DNA of 39,091 nucleotides, taken from NCBI GenBank assembly GCA_019115845.1, contig DXCU01000099.1, positions 1-39,091 on the forward strand. The letters are read 5' to 3'. Within the stretch, counting starts at the first letter, position 1, and the number at the start of each line of letters is the position of its first letter. This DNA is from Candidatus Rubneribacter avistercoris (GTDB lineage: Bacteria; Actinomycetota; Coriobacteriia; Coriobacteriales; Eggerthellaceae). Positions 23,580 to 32,000 of this stretch are shown piece by piece. The notes beneath the pieces are model-generated. The model was not told the origin of the DNA, did not search any database, and worked only from the letters and a program-made list of their open reading frames with translations. The position numbers were made by a program, and so were the translations under genes.

Positions 23580-23954
23580 TCAGGGCAGCCGCCCTTCCTC
23601 CTCGGACTCCAGCTCCAGGATGTCGTCGAAGGGGATGCGGGTGCGCACGAGCGTGAGGACGCGGCCCGCCTCGTCGATGTCGGCCACCATGCCGCGCAAG
23701 GCGACGTACCCCTCGCCGTCGTGGTAGACCACTCGCGCCATGCACCTCCGCTTTAGGCGCGCGAACGCGCGGGAGAGCGAAAGCGCCTCCTCTTCGGAAA
23801 GCTCGCGCTTCGGCTCCGGCACCCGTTCGCGCTCGCGGAGAAGGTCGTAGTAGCCCCGCAGCGCCGCGAAGGGCATGAACTGCCGCGCGCGGTCGGCTCG
23901 AGGCCCTCCGTCGGCCCGCCGTCCGCCCGCGCCGTAGCCGAACGGATCAGGCAT
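23580..23954 (-). CDS. YolD-like protein
   Basis: The 124-residue protein has the YolD signature RQFMPFAALRGYYDLL (about 25-40), a basic helix and a C-terminal beta region (RVVYHDGEGYVALRGMVADI, TRIPFDDILEL). YolD-like proteins are commonly encoded next to Y-family polymerases and are thought to act as UmuD-like partners, though the mechanism is unclear. It overlaps the polymerase gene by eight bases and is expressed from the same SOS-controlled promoter. Confidence 0.88.
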   Translation of the reverse strand: MPDPFGYGAGGRRADGGPRADRARQFMPFAALRGYYDLLRERERVPEPKRELSEEEALSLSRAFARLKRRCMARVVYHDGEGYVALRGMVADIDEAGRVLTLVRTRIPFDDILELESEEEGRLP

Positions 23955-25284
23955 GGTGTCCCCCTATCTGCTCGTTGCGCTCGCGTGCGGTGGACTTCTC
24001 CTTGAGGCTTGTGCCGCGCAGAAGCGCGTTCTTCCCGAACTTGCCCTTCACGGCCAGCACCGCCTCCTGGAGCCGCCGTTCCTCGGCCTCGGCCGCCTCG
24101 TCGGCGAACAGGTCCGCAGCGGCCAACTCCTCGGGCACCACGCCGCCGAAGCCCACGTTGATGCGGCGGACGGGCGCATCGGCGCGCGTCGTCTCGTCGT
24201 ACAGGGCCAAAACGCGCGGCAGGAGCTTGGCGAGGGAGTTCGTGCGGTCGGGCTGTTTGCGCGAGCCGCCCGTGTGCGGCAAACCCCGCCGGCCGGAGGC
24301 ACGACGCCGACCGTGCCCGCCGTCGAACCACTCCCCCGCCGCTTCCCGCGCGCGGTCGGCCTCCCCCTTCTCGTAGCCCACATACAGCGAGATAGACCCG
24401 GCCACCAGGCGCTTTTCCACCAACTCCAGCACCAGCTGGTCCACCATCTCCCGCAGCACGTCGCGCGCCTCCTCGCGCGTGTAGCCGCACGGCAGCACCT
24501 GGCCGTTCATGAGCGAGTGCGCGTCCGGCTCGTAGGCGCGGATGTCGGCGATGGTGCACGGCTCCACCCCGTGCGCGTGGTCGATGAGGTACTCGGCGTT
24601 TACGCCAAACTCGCGGTAAAGCTCGCGCTCGTCCAGCTCGCACACGCCCCGCAGGTCGCGCACGCCGTACTTGGCCAGACGCCGCGCAATGCCGGGGCCG
24701 ATGTTCCAGATGTCGGTGATGGGCCGGTGCCGCTGGATGGTGCGCTCGAACTCCGCCTGGTCCACAACGCCTATGCCGTCGTCTGCGTGCTTCGCCGCAA
24801 TGTCGAGCGCCACCTTCGCCAGAAAGAGGTTCGGCCCGATGCCGGCTGCGGCGACCACCCCCGTTTCGGCACGCACCGCGCCCATGAGCATGCTCGCGAA
24901 CTCGCGCGCGCCCACGCGGTAGAGCGAAAGGTAGGGCGTCGCGTCGATGAAGCATTCGTCTATGGAGTACGGATGGATGTCCTCGGACGAGACGTAGCGC
25001 AGGTAGATGGAGTAGATGTCGGCCGACACCTCCATGTAGCGCCGCATGCGCGGACGGGCCATGATGTAGTCGGTGCCTGCGGGGATGTCGAACACGCGGC
25101 AACGCCCCGGCAGCCCGAGGGCCTTCAAAGCCGGCGAGACGGCCAGGCAGATGGTCTTCTCCGTGCGGTCGGGATCGGCCACCACGAGGTTGGCGGAGAA
25201 GGGGTCAAGCCCGCGGTCGGCGCACTCGACGCTCGCGTAGAAGCTTTTCAGGTCGATGCACAGGTACGTGCGCTCCTCGGCCAC
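23947..25284 (-). CDS. Y-family DNA polymerase, UmuC/DinB-like
   Basis: The 445-residue protein begins with the catalytic motif YLCIDLKSFYASVE and has YSIDECFIDAT (the SIDE motif with two acidic ligands), then the helix-hairpin-helix region ITDIWNIGPGIARRLAKYG and a little-finger domain. These enzymes copy damaged DNA. The GTG start at 25284 follows AAGGGAGGCGGC; the frame is open further to 25503 but that would run through the promoter. An insertion of Arg/Gly-rich sequence lies near 320-345. It heads a two-gene operon with YolD, under a consensus LexA box. Confidence 0.92.
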   Translation of the reverse strand: MAEERTYLCIDLKSFYASVECADRGLDPFSANLVVADPDRTEKTICLAVSPALKALGLPGRCRVFDIPAGTDYIMARPRMRRYMEVSADIYSIYLRYVSSEDIHPYSIDECFIDATPYLSLYRVGAREFASMLMGAVRAETGVVAAAGIGPNLFLAKVALDIAAKHADDGIGVVDQAEFERTIQRHRPITDIWNIGPGIARRLAKYGVRDLRGVCELDERELYREFGVNAEYLIDHAHGVEPCTIADIRAYEPDAHSLMNGQVLPCGYTREEARDVLREMVDQLVLELVEKRLVAGSISLYVGYEKGEADRAREAAGEWFDGGHGRRRASGRRGLPHTGGSRKQPDRTNSLAKLLPRVLALYDETTRADAPVRRINVGFGGVVPEELAAADLFADEAAEAEERRLQEAVLAVKGKFGKNALLRGTSLKEKSTARERNEQIGGHHA

Positions 25285-25311
25285 GCCGCCTCCCTTCCCT
25301 CTCCCATTACC

Positions 25312-25352
25312 GGAACGCTTGTTCGCATAGTATAGCGCTTGAGCGCTTGGAA
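25312..25352 (-). promoter_or_regulatory. SOS promoter with LexA box of the polymerase-YolD operon
   Basis: On the minus strand CGAACAAGCGTTCC (25325-25312) matches the Gram-positive LexA consensus CGAACRNRYGTTYC at every position. Directly upstream is TATACT (25334-25329), and TTGCCT lies 18 bases further as a -35. LexA bound here would block the start region. The box is 28 bases before the GTG start. Confidence 0.85.
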
Positions 25353-25539
25353 AGGCAAGGGCGGAAAGCCCCCTGCCCTCCCCTCGCCTGCCGAAAGGAG
25401 GAGGTTCGACGCAGACGGCCAGGGCCGCAGGCTGCCCTCCTGTCGCCCCTGGTCGTCTTCCCGCCCACCTACGGAGCTTTGCGCAGCGAGCGACCCAGCC
25501 CATGTCAACAGTGGCCCTACAAAAAGGAGCGACCCCCGC

Positions 25540-25680
25540 TGGCGAGAAATCACCGAAGTCGGAAGTCGCGAGCGTTCAAATGGGCCTCTTGACGCGTTCG
25601 AACATTGCCGACCAGGCATTTCCCTCTACCATAACGGGACGGAGTCTCGAAAACCTTCCGACTTCGGTGATTTCTCGCCA
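25540..25680. mobile_element. MITE-like inverted-repeat element, copy 2
   Basis: Perfect 25-base arms at 25540-25564 and 25656-25680 (core GGCGAGAAATCACCGAA) bound a 141-base element. Inner segments GACCAGGC and AAACCTTCCGA are also shared in order with the copy at 19988-20151, so the two are the same family in the same orientation, not independent hairpins. It lies in a 465-base gene-free stretch (25285-25750) that otherwise holds only the SOS promoter. Confidence 0.7.
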
Positions 25681-25750
25681 TCCGGCGCTCCCTCCCCGTC
25701 CGACGCTCTCCTCCCATCCGCGCCTGAAAGACACACAGGGCGCAAAGCCC

Positions 25751-27181
25751 TCACTGTTCGCTACCCTCCACGAAGTCTATGAGCTCTTGGCGCGAATGCA
25801 CGCCAAGCGCGCGATACACCCTTTTGACATGAGTGCGCACGGTGTTCTTGGATACGCAAAGCAGCTCGGCCATCGCCGGCACGTTGCGCCCTCTGACGAT
25901 GAGCACCATGACCTCGTACTCTCGCTGCGAGAGGTCAAAACGCTTCCGGAGGGATGCGCACGCACGCTGCAAGGCATCGTCGGCATCCTGCGCCTGGGCG
26001 CCGCTTTTCCGAAGAACCGGATCGCCCGCGCGCATACCCCTCCTGGCAACGGCGTAAAACGCAAGTGAGAAAGCATACAGCAAAAGCAGCGAAACGAACG
26101 CCGCCGCTCCGCGCGGCCCCATCCCGTTCGCGAACGCTCCCACGCCCAGGCCGACCACACGCGAAAGGTAGATCACGCAGGCGAACGCGCCGTACACCAC
26201 CAGCACGTCGAGCCGCTCCGCCTCCGCCGTCTCCAGACATGTGACCATGACGGCTATGGAAACAAGGCAAAACAGCATGTCGCCGCAGAACAGCAGCAAG
26301 GGCCAGTACGCCGATCCTATGTAAGGCGCGGCAAAGAGCATCGTAGCCAGCAAAGGGAAGCCCGCTGAGCAGATATAGGGTACGCTCACCCGGGTCTTGA
26401 AGCCGAACCAAATGAGCAGAGCCACCAGCGCCGCGCCGGTGTTCGCGCCCTGGGAGATAAGGCCCCGCACAAGGCTGTCCATGTGAACGCCCGCAGAGGC
26501 CCCCAGGGCGGGACCCACAAGGCCAAGGAGAAACGCCATGGCCGCAGACGGCGCAAGCCTGCGCGCGACCGCGCGGTAGTGCACGCTGCGTGTCCCGTCG
26601 GCGACCTGGGGCAAAGGACGCAGGGGAACCGTTCTCAGCGCAACGGCCAGCATTATCATGGACAGAGGGAACAGGCAGAACACCACCATCGATGCCACAA
26701 ACAGCCCATCAGCGTTGAAAGCAACCGTCAAGAAGAACGGGATGATGGGGAACAGCGACGACACGATGAGGAGCGCTTTGGCCAAGTTCAGCTCGAAGGA
26801 GGCGAATATCCGCGTGCAGCATATAAACCCCAGAGCCTGCCCAGCGCCAAGAAGCGCTCCTGACGAGACGGAGAGAGATCCCCCTCCCTCCGCCGCGTCG
26901 CCAAACATGAGGAGGGAGAACCCCGAGGCCAGCAACACAACCGTGGCGGCAAAAGGGGGACGGGAGAGTCGGCTAAGGAGACACCGGCACAAGGCGACCA
27001 GCAGAAACGTTACCGCGAACGAAGCCTGGCAGCACACAGTCACCAGCATCCGGTCCCGCTCGCCCGCAAGCAAGGTGTGGATGATCGATATCGGCTCGCA
27101 CACGGTGAACGCCTGCAGCGAAAGCAGGAGGCACAATCCTGCGCCCGCGAAAATGATCTGAGTTATTTTTCTCCCCCTCAT
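25751..27181 (-). CDS. Membrane-anchored LuxR-family regulator
   Basis: The 476-residue protein starts at 27181 (MRGRKITQ) behind GGGAGAGGGCGCG. About twelve hydrophobic segments fill residues 5-385, and a LuxR-type helix-turn-helix closes the protein (LSQREYEVMVLIVRGRNVPA, MAELLCVSKNTVRTHVKRVY). The membrane part would sense a small molecule and the HTH would act from the membrane. This architecture is characteristic of a large family in Eggerthella whose members control adjacent reductase or dehydroxylase genes. Here the neighbour upstream is a Tat flavin reductase (27338-29008), the likely target. It has its own -10 (TATAAT at 27231-27236). Confidence 0.92.
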   Translation of the reverse strand: MRGRKITQIIFAGAGLCLLLSLQAFTVCEPISIIHTLLAGERDRMLVTVCCQASFAVTFLLVALCRCLLSRLSRPPFAATVVLLASGFSLLMFGDAAEGGGSLSVSSGALLGAGQALGFICCTRIFASFELNLAKALLIVSSLFPIIPFFLTVAFNADGLFVASMVVFCLFPLSMIMLAVALRTVPLRPLPQVADGTRSVHYRAVARRLAPSAAMAFLLGLVGPALGASAGVHMDSLVRGLISQGANTGAALVALLIWFGFKTRVSVPYICSAGFPLLATMLFAAPYIGSAYWPLLLFCGDMLFCLVSIAVMVTCLETAEAERLDVLVVYGAFACVIYLSRVVGLGVGAFANGMGPRGAAAFVSLLLLYAFSLAFYAVARRGMRAGDPVLRKSGAQAQDADDALQRACASLRKRFDLSQREYEVMVLIVRGRNVPAMAELLCVSKNTVRTHVKRVYRALGVHSRQELIDFVEGSEQ

Positions 27182-27230
27182 CGCGCCCTCTCCCTGCCGA
27201 GCAACGCCGACCAGCCCCCCTTGGTCCGGC

Positions 27231-27236
27231 ATTATA
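27231..27236 (-). promoter_or_regulatory. -10 element of the membrane LuxR gene
   Basis: TATAAT in perfect form on the minus strand, about 50 bases before the start codon. No convincing -35 is seen at 17 bases (CATGCA), which suits an activator-dependent or weak promoter. Confidence 0.5.
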
Positions 27237-27257
27237 CTGCATCTAGACGCGTTGCAT

Positions 27258-27287
27258 GGGAAGGGGCGGTCGCAGGCGTCCCTTCCC
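27258..27287 (-). terminator. Probable terminator of the flavin reductase gene
   Basis: GGGAAGGG and CCCTTCCC pair around a 14-base loop, about 50 bases after the stop at 27338 and before the promoter of the LuxR gene. There is no T-run. Confidence 0.45.
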
Positions 27288-27337
27288 ACAGCGCGCCAAC
27301 AGGCCCGTCCAGCTGTCCGAACAGATCTCCGACCCGG

Positions 27338-29008
27338 TCACCCTTTCACGTAGGCGGCCGCCACGTCGGCGGCATGGAAGCCGGTGAAGAAGGAGAACGA
27401 GCTGCACGATCCAGAAAACGCGTGGTTGTAGTCTGCCATGAAGAACCCCGCGCTGTCCAATCCCCCCGCGAACAGCCCTTCTATCCATTCGCCGTTTTCG
27501 TCAAGCACCTTGCAGTCGGAATCGATCATCACGCCGCACAGCGTTGACAGGCGGTTGCACTCCAGCTTGAGCGCGTAGTACGGCGGCTCCGCAAGCGGAA
27601 GCAGCATCGAGGGATCCTTGTAGAACTCGGCATCAAAACCAGCTTCGCACGCCTCGTTGTACGCCTCGACCGTGGCTTTGAGCGCATCGGAGGGAATGGA
27701 TGCCTTCTCGGCCAACTCTTCAAGCGTGTCGGCTTTGATCGCCGCCCCCGCGCTGACGGCCGCCTCAAGCTGCTCGCCCATATCGGGAACGGGGTCGTAG
27801 GTGTAGGGCAGGTATTTCGACTGGCAAAAGAAATCCTCGGTTTCCATGCGCCTGACCAAGCTCGCGTCGAACAGCGTGTAGAAGAAGTAGCCGGGCGACC
27901 ACGCCGCCAGCGCGTAGCCATAAGTGGGGTTCGTCCAGTACTCGCAGCCAACCCGCTGTCCGAATCGGTTAACCCACAAAAACGGCTCGCCGCCCGCCCT
28001 GGTCACATCACCTTCGTAATCGGTGTCGGCCACCTGGATGCCGCCGGGCTGCACGCTGTCGAGCACCCCGGTGATCGCGCCAACTCCGAGCATCATGTTG
28101 ATGCCATCGCCGTTGTGATAGAGCATGGCATCCCCCACAATGGCCGCGTTGCCGCGCTCCCCCAGGTAGGCGTTCACCATATCGGGGTTGTTGCCGAAGC
28201 CGCCCGTCCCCACGAAGGTCGCCTTCGCTTTGACGAACACGGTGCCATTCTCCCCCTCGGCCAAAGCGCCGACCACCTTCCCCTCGTCGTCGACCACAAG
28301 GTTCGTCGCCCGCGTGTCGGTGAGCACGACCACGCCGTTTTCCTCTATGACAGCGCGGTCGATGTCGGCCAGGGCGGCGGCCTTCCCCTCGAAGAACATG
28401 CCCGCGCCCGTGTTGGGGCCAGCAAGCGAGGTGAGCAGCTGGTTGACCTTCGCACCCTTGCCTATCCACCAGTCGTAAGGTTCGTTGCAATGGTTCAGAA
28501 ACGACATGACCAGCGTCTGTGACGAATGGAATTGGTTGTACAGGTTGAAGTAGTCGGCCGCTTCGGACGGCGTCCACGTGACCATGCCCTGCTCCTTGAC
28601 GTACGCGCACGTGTCCAGAGCGAAGTGAGCCTCGGTTCCGAACGAGGAGCCGCCCGTTGATGCCTCTTTCTCCATCAGCACCACGTCAAGCCCCAGTTCC
28701 GATGCGCGCGCCGCGCTGAGCAGGCCGCAGTTGCCCGATCCTATGACCAGGTAATCGGCCTCGCGCGTCTCGTCGGCGGCAACCGACGACTCAACGACGG
28801 GCTGGATGACGAACGATTCGTCCACCGGCGTGATGTTGGCGGAGGACTGCGTCTCCGGGCCCGCTCCCTGCGCCGCTTGCCTCGAAGCGACTTGGCCCGC
28901 CTGCCCATCTGCAGACGGGGCGCACCCCGCAAGCCCTGCTGCGAGCGCAACGGCCCCCGAGGCCGCGGCCCCTTTCAGAAACGTTCTGCGTCCGATGCAT
29001 GATCCCAT
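27338..29008 (-). CDS. Tat-exported FAD-dependent reductase
   Basis: The 556-residue protein starts at 29008 (MGSCIGRRTFLKGAA) after GGAAGGGGAAGATC. It has a Tat signal and a lipobox-like LAGC near 30. The FAD motif is YLVIGSGNCGLLSAARASEL with EKEASTGGSS, and the remainder follows the fumarate-reductase-like flavoprotein family (TFVGTGGFGNNPDMV; FAGGLDSAGFF at the end). No covalent FMN domain or haem motif is present. The substrate is unknown. It is paired with the membrane LuxR regulator downstream on the same strand. It differs clearly from the other flavin reductase of the window (14035-15597), so the two are not a recent duplication. Confidence 0.9.
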   Translation of the reverse strand: MGSCIGRRTFLKGAAASGAVALAAGLAGCAPSADGQAGQVASRQAAQGAGPETQSSANITPVDESFVIQPVVESSVAADETREADYLVIGSGNCGLLSAARASELGLDVVLMEKEASTGGSSFGTEAHFALDTCAYVKEQGMVTWTPSEAADYFNLYNQFHSSQTLVMSFLNHCNEPYDWWIGKGAKVNQLLTSLAGPNTGAGMFFEGKAAALADIDRAVIEENGVVVLTDTRATNLVVDDEGKVVGALAEGENGTVFVKAKATFVGTGGFGNNPDMVNAYLGERGNAAIVGDAMLYHNGDGINMMLGVGAITGVLDSVQPGGIQVADTDYEGDVTRAGGEPFLWVNRFGQRVGCEYWTNPTYGYALAAWSPGYFFYTLFDASLVRRMETEDFFCQSKYLPYTYDPVPDMGEQLEAAVSAGAAIKADTLEELAEKASIPSDALKATVEAYNEACEAGFDAEFYKDPSMLLPLAEPPYYALKLECNRLSTLCGVMIDSDCKVLDENGEWIEGLFAGGLDSAGFFMADYNHAFSGSCSSFSFFTGFHAADVAAAYVKG

Positions 29009-29129
29009 GATCTTCCCCTTCCAACGGCGTTGCCCAGAGTCGCCGGGCCCTCCCACAGCGCTCCGTCAGCGCTGCGGCAAGCCGCATGGTACCTGCGAAA
29101 CGGGCGTTTTGGCCGGGTGGCGAGGAGAA

Positions 29130-29148
29130 TTCACCTCGTTTGGGTGAA
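29130..29148. promoter_or_regulatory. TTCACC dyad upstream of the flavin reductase
   Basis: TTCACC (29130-29135) and GGTGAA (29143-29148) are inverted with seven bases between them, about 120 bases before the reductase start. It could be the binding site of the LuxR regulator. The flank TGGCGAGGAGAATTCACC also resembles one end of the MITE-like family. Confidence 0.35.
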
Positions 29149-29203
29149 CGTCGAGCTTCCGCATTGCGAACGATCACCCACGGTGAGGGAAAGGGGATCT
29201 CCC

Positions 29204-30724
29204 CTACTGCCGGTAATGGGACAAAAAGTCAGCGAGGGCCTCCATGGCCTCTTGCAGCACCTCGATGCGCGGCAGGAACACCACGCGAAAGTGGTCGGGC
29301 TTGGCCCAGTTGAACCCGCCGCCGTAAACGACGAGGATCTTCTTCTCGTGCAGAAGGTCAAGCGCGAACCGCTCGTCGTCGGTGATGTTGAAGCGCTCCG
29401 CGTCCAGCTTGGGGAAGATGTAGAAGCCCGCCCGCGGCTTGACGGCGCTCACGCCGGGGATGGCGTTGAGCGCCTCATACACGTAGTCGCGCTGTTCGTG
29501 GACGCGACCGCCGGGCACGACATAGCTGCGCACGCTCTGGTGCCCGCCCAGCGCCGTCTGCACGATGGACTGGCCCGGCACGTTCGAGCACATGCGCATG
29601 TTCGCGAGCATGTTGAGGCCCAAAATGTAGTCCCGCGCGCGGGACTTGTCGCCCGAAAGCACCATCCAGCCGATGCGGTAGCCCGCCACCATGTGCGACT
29701 TGGAAAGCCCGCTGAAGGTCACGCAGAACAGGTCGGGCGCCATCGAGGCGATGGAGATGTGCTCCAGACCGTCCATGACCAAGCGGTCGTATATCTCGTC
29801 GGAGAAGATGATCAGGTCGTGGGCGCGCGCGATGTCGACCAGTTCCTGCAGCACCTCGCGGGGATAGAGCGAGCCTGTGGGGTTGTTCGGGTTGATGATG
29901 ACGAGCGCCTTGGTGCGGCTGGTCACCTTGCTGCGGATGTCATCCATATCCGGATACCATTCGGCCTGCTCGTCGCACACGTAGTGCACAGGCGTGCCGC
30001 CCGCCAGCGACACGCACGCCGTCCACAGCGGATAGTCGGGCGAGGGCACCAGCACCTCGTCTCCGTTGTCGAGCAGCGCGAGCATGCTCAAATTGATGAG
30101 CTCGCTCACGCCGTTGCCAGTGAACACGTCGTCCATCGTCACGCCGGCGATGTGCTTGAGCTGGCAGTACTGCATGATGGCCTTGCGAGCGGAGAACAGG
30201 CCCTTCGCCGACGAGTAGCCCTCGCACTCGACCAGCTGGCGGCTCATGTCGAACACCACCTCGTCGGGGGCGCGGAAGTCGAAGGGCGCGGGGTTTCCGA
30301 TGTTGAGCTTGAGGATGGTCGCGCCCGCCGCCTCCATCCGGTCGGCCTCGTCCACCACCGGTCCGCGCACCTCGTAGAGCACGTTGTCCAGCTTCGTCGA
30401 TTTCTTGATCTCGCGCATGGCGCTCCCTTTCTCGCCTGCTGCGTCGGCGCGTGGCGTGCCGACGGCTCCGCTTTCCTTGCCGGCCCCCTCCCGCACAAGG
30501 GCGAAGCCGCCTCCGCCTTGGCCGGCAAGCCACTCCGGCTCCACGCCCAGCACCTCCGCAAGCGTCCTCAGCACGTCGGCGCGCGGGAAGGTCTTGCCGC
30601 TCACGTACTGGCTCACCTGGCTCTTTCCCAGCTTCGCGCCGCGCTCGGCCGCCAGGCGCACCAGGTCGGCCTGGCGCAGGCCGCGCTTTTCCATCACGCC
30701 GCGCAAACGCCGTGTGAACTCCAT
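29204..30724 (-). CDS. XRE-HTH/aminotransferase fusion
   Basis: The protein of about 506 residues joins an XRE-type helix-turn-helix (about 1-68: VMEKRGLRQADLVRLAAERG, LGKSQVSQYVSGKTFPRADV) to a complete fold-type I aminotransferase of the alanine/aspartate group. The latter has NPNNPTG, SDEIYDRL and the pyridoxal phosphate lysine in FSGLSKSHMVAGYRIGW. The start is taken at ATG 30724 (AGAGGA upstream); ATG 30745 is also possible. Within the linker, ATG 30418 has a strong ribosome site (AAAGGGAGCGCC) and would give the free enzyme. Transaminases fused to regulators are well known for GntR (MocR), less for XRE. Repeated AAGTTCAATT sites lie in its promoter. Confidence 0.9.
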   Translation of the reverse strand: MEFTRRLRGVMEKRGLRQADLVRLAAERGAKLGKSQVSQYVSGKTFPRADVLRTLAEVLGVEPEWLAGQGGGGFALVREGAGKESGAVGTPRADAAGEKGSAMREIKKSTKLDNVLYEVRGPVVDEADRMEAAGATILKLNIGNPAPFDFRAPDEVVFDMSRQLVECEGYSSAKGLFSARKAIMQYCQLKHIAGVTMDDVFTGNGVSELINLSMLALLDNGDEVLVPSPDYPLWTACVSLAGGTPVHYVCDEQAEWYPDMDDIRSKVTSRTKALVIINPNNPTGSLYPREVLQELVDIARAHDLIIFSDEIYDRLVMDGLEHISIASMAPDLFCVTFSGLSKSHMVAGYRIGWMVLSGDKSRARDYILGLNMLANMRMCSNVPGQSIVQTALGGHQSVRSYVVPGGRVHEQRDYVYEALNAIPGVSAVKPRAGFYIFPKLDAERFNITDDERFALDLLHEKKILVVYGGGFNWAKPDHFRVVFLPRIEVLQEAMEALADFLSHYRQ

Positions 30725-30768
30725 CGTGTCGTCCTCTTCCGCCATGCCCCGTCCGTTCGGTCGCCGGT

Positions 30769-30862
30769 AAGTTCAATTCTCAATTCTGTTAGCGTCCTTG
30801 AAATTGAACTTGCTCTTGGTGAAATTGAACCAATTAAAACAGCTTGTTCAAAAAGTTCAATA
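30769..30862 (-). promoter_or_regulatory. AAGTTCAATT operator cluster of the XRE-aminotransferase gene
   Basis: Four copies of one motif occur: AAGTTCAATT (30769-30778), inverted at 30801-30811 and 30822-30831, and direct again at 30853-30862. They make two inverted pairs across the 120 bases upstream of the gene, in an AT-rich stretch. This suits cooperative binding by the XRE domain of the product, that is, autoregulation. Confidence 0.65.
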
Positions 30863-30879
30863 CCATCTGCACGACATTC

Positions 30880-32000
30880 ATGTGATCGGCACGGAACGAA
30901 GGACGGAAGGCGATCCGGACAAACGCATTGATCGTTCGGCAGGAGCCGCACGCAAGTTGGTCACAAACGGCGCCCTGTGGCACTCCGGAGGGCCGATCCG
31001 ACGCGCCGACAAGCCGCACAACTCCCGTGATCTGGGATTTCTCCGGACGAGCAGGGCGCGAAGGGCGGAAAGGCGATCCGCGCGTTCCACGGGGCGCCGT
31101 TTGTGACCAACCTGCGAAAACGCCTCTGCTAAACCAGCGTCGACACGGGTCGGGGCGGATCGCCGCGTACGAACCGCTCGGACGTCTCGAAAGCCCCCAG
31201 CCTATCGGACGGGGTCGCCCGACGCGCCCGAACAGAGGGGCTCAGCTTGGGATCCGACCAACGTAAGCTCGCGCCGATCCTGGTTCAATGTAGACAGCGC
31301 GCCCTCTCTGTTAGACCGTTGACACGAACCGGTGTTTGCCGAATCTCGAACCGAGCCTTCCCCAGTCGGGCGCCGGGCAAGGCCCTCCCCGCCCGACGGG
31401 TGGGATTTTGATCGGCGAACTGGCCTGGCCTATGTCACTCCTGGTTTAACAGAGACAGCGCGCCTAAACGGCAGAAAACGCGCCTTGTGCATAGATCCGG
31501 AAGGGTCAGGCCCACATCGAGGATTCACGACCTGGCGTTTCGCCGTCAAGAAAACGCGAAACCGCCGAACCGGAGAAAAAACCTATGCACAAGACACGAT
31601 CCGTGCCGCTTCGGGCCGAACTCTCTGTTAGACGATCGACATGGACCGGCCCGGCCTGCGCCGTCGGCGGTTCGACGGATAACGAAAGGGGTCATGGACA
31701 AAACGAGTCCCGATCCACACGGCTTCGGCCGAAATCAACCCGATTCGGGCCCCTTGCGAAGGGGCGCGCGGGAAGGCCGCCCGTCGCCCCAGGAAGGCGG
31801 CTCGCACTTTTGACTATCCTCGTGCGAGGATGTGGATCGGGGGCCGTTTTGTCCAGAGTGACGCAGCCTCTCCGTTGAACCAGGGTTGGCATGGGTCGGC
31901 CGCCAGCGGCTCTCCGAACTGTCGCCTGCCGCTTGCGGCCAACTTGCGTGCGGCCCTCCGCCGGGGCGCGTCTTCTTACCCGAGCGTTCGTCGAAAAGGC
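30880..32000. repeat. 1.1-kb apparently non-coding array of inverted-repeat units
   Basis: No credible gene is seen. The region holds imperfect 29-base inverted arms at 30952-30980 and 31087-31115; six copies of a motif like CTCTGTTAGAC plus GACACGGACCGG, four forward (31123-31153, 31304-31332, 31621-31649, 31867-31899) and two reversed (31279-31303, 31440-31464); short arms at 31484-31494 and 31583-31593; and 24-base arms with three mismatches at 31696-31719 and 31831-31854. The units are about 110-180 bases long. The array lies between the XRE-aminotransferase promoter and the isocitrate dehydrogenase gene. Confidence 0.6.

Noticed and set aside
29120..29148. Third MITE copy
   Set aside because: Only about 16 bases resemble one end, with a two-base insertion, and no second arm is found at the expected distance.
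31304..31464. Integron attC-like site (GTTAGAC and GTTTAAC at 141 bases)
   Set aside because: The outer boxes fit the loose attC core pattern, but no gene cassette, integrase or matching inner boxes were seen, and such heptamers are frequent by chance.
31332..31631. 99-codon plus-strand frame in the repeat array
   Set aside because: Arg/Thr/Pro-rich, interrupted by inverted repeats, no ribosome site.
30880..32000. CRISPR array
   Set aside because: Motif copies are imperfect, in both orientations and unevenly spaced (gaps from 0 to about 220 bases), and there are no cas genes.
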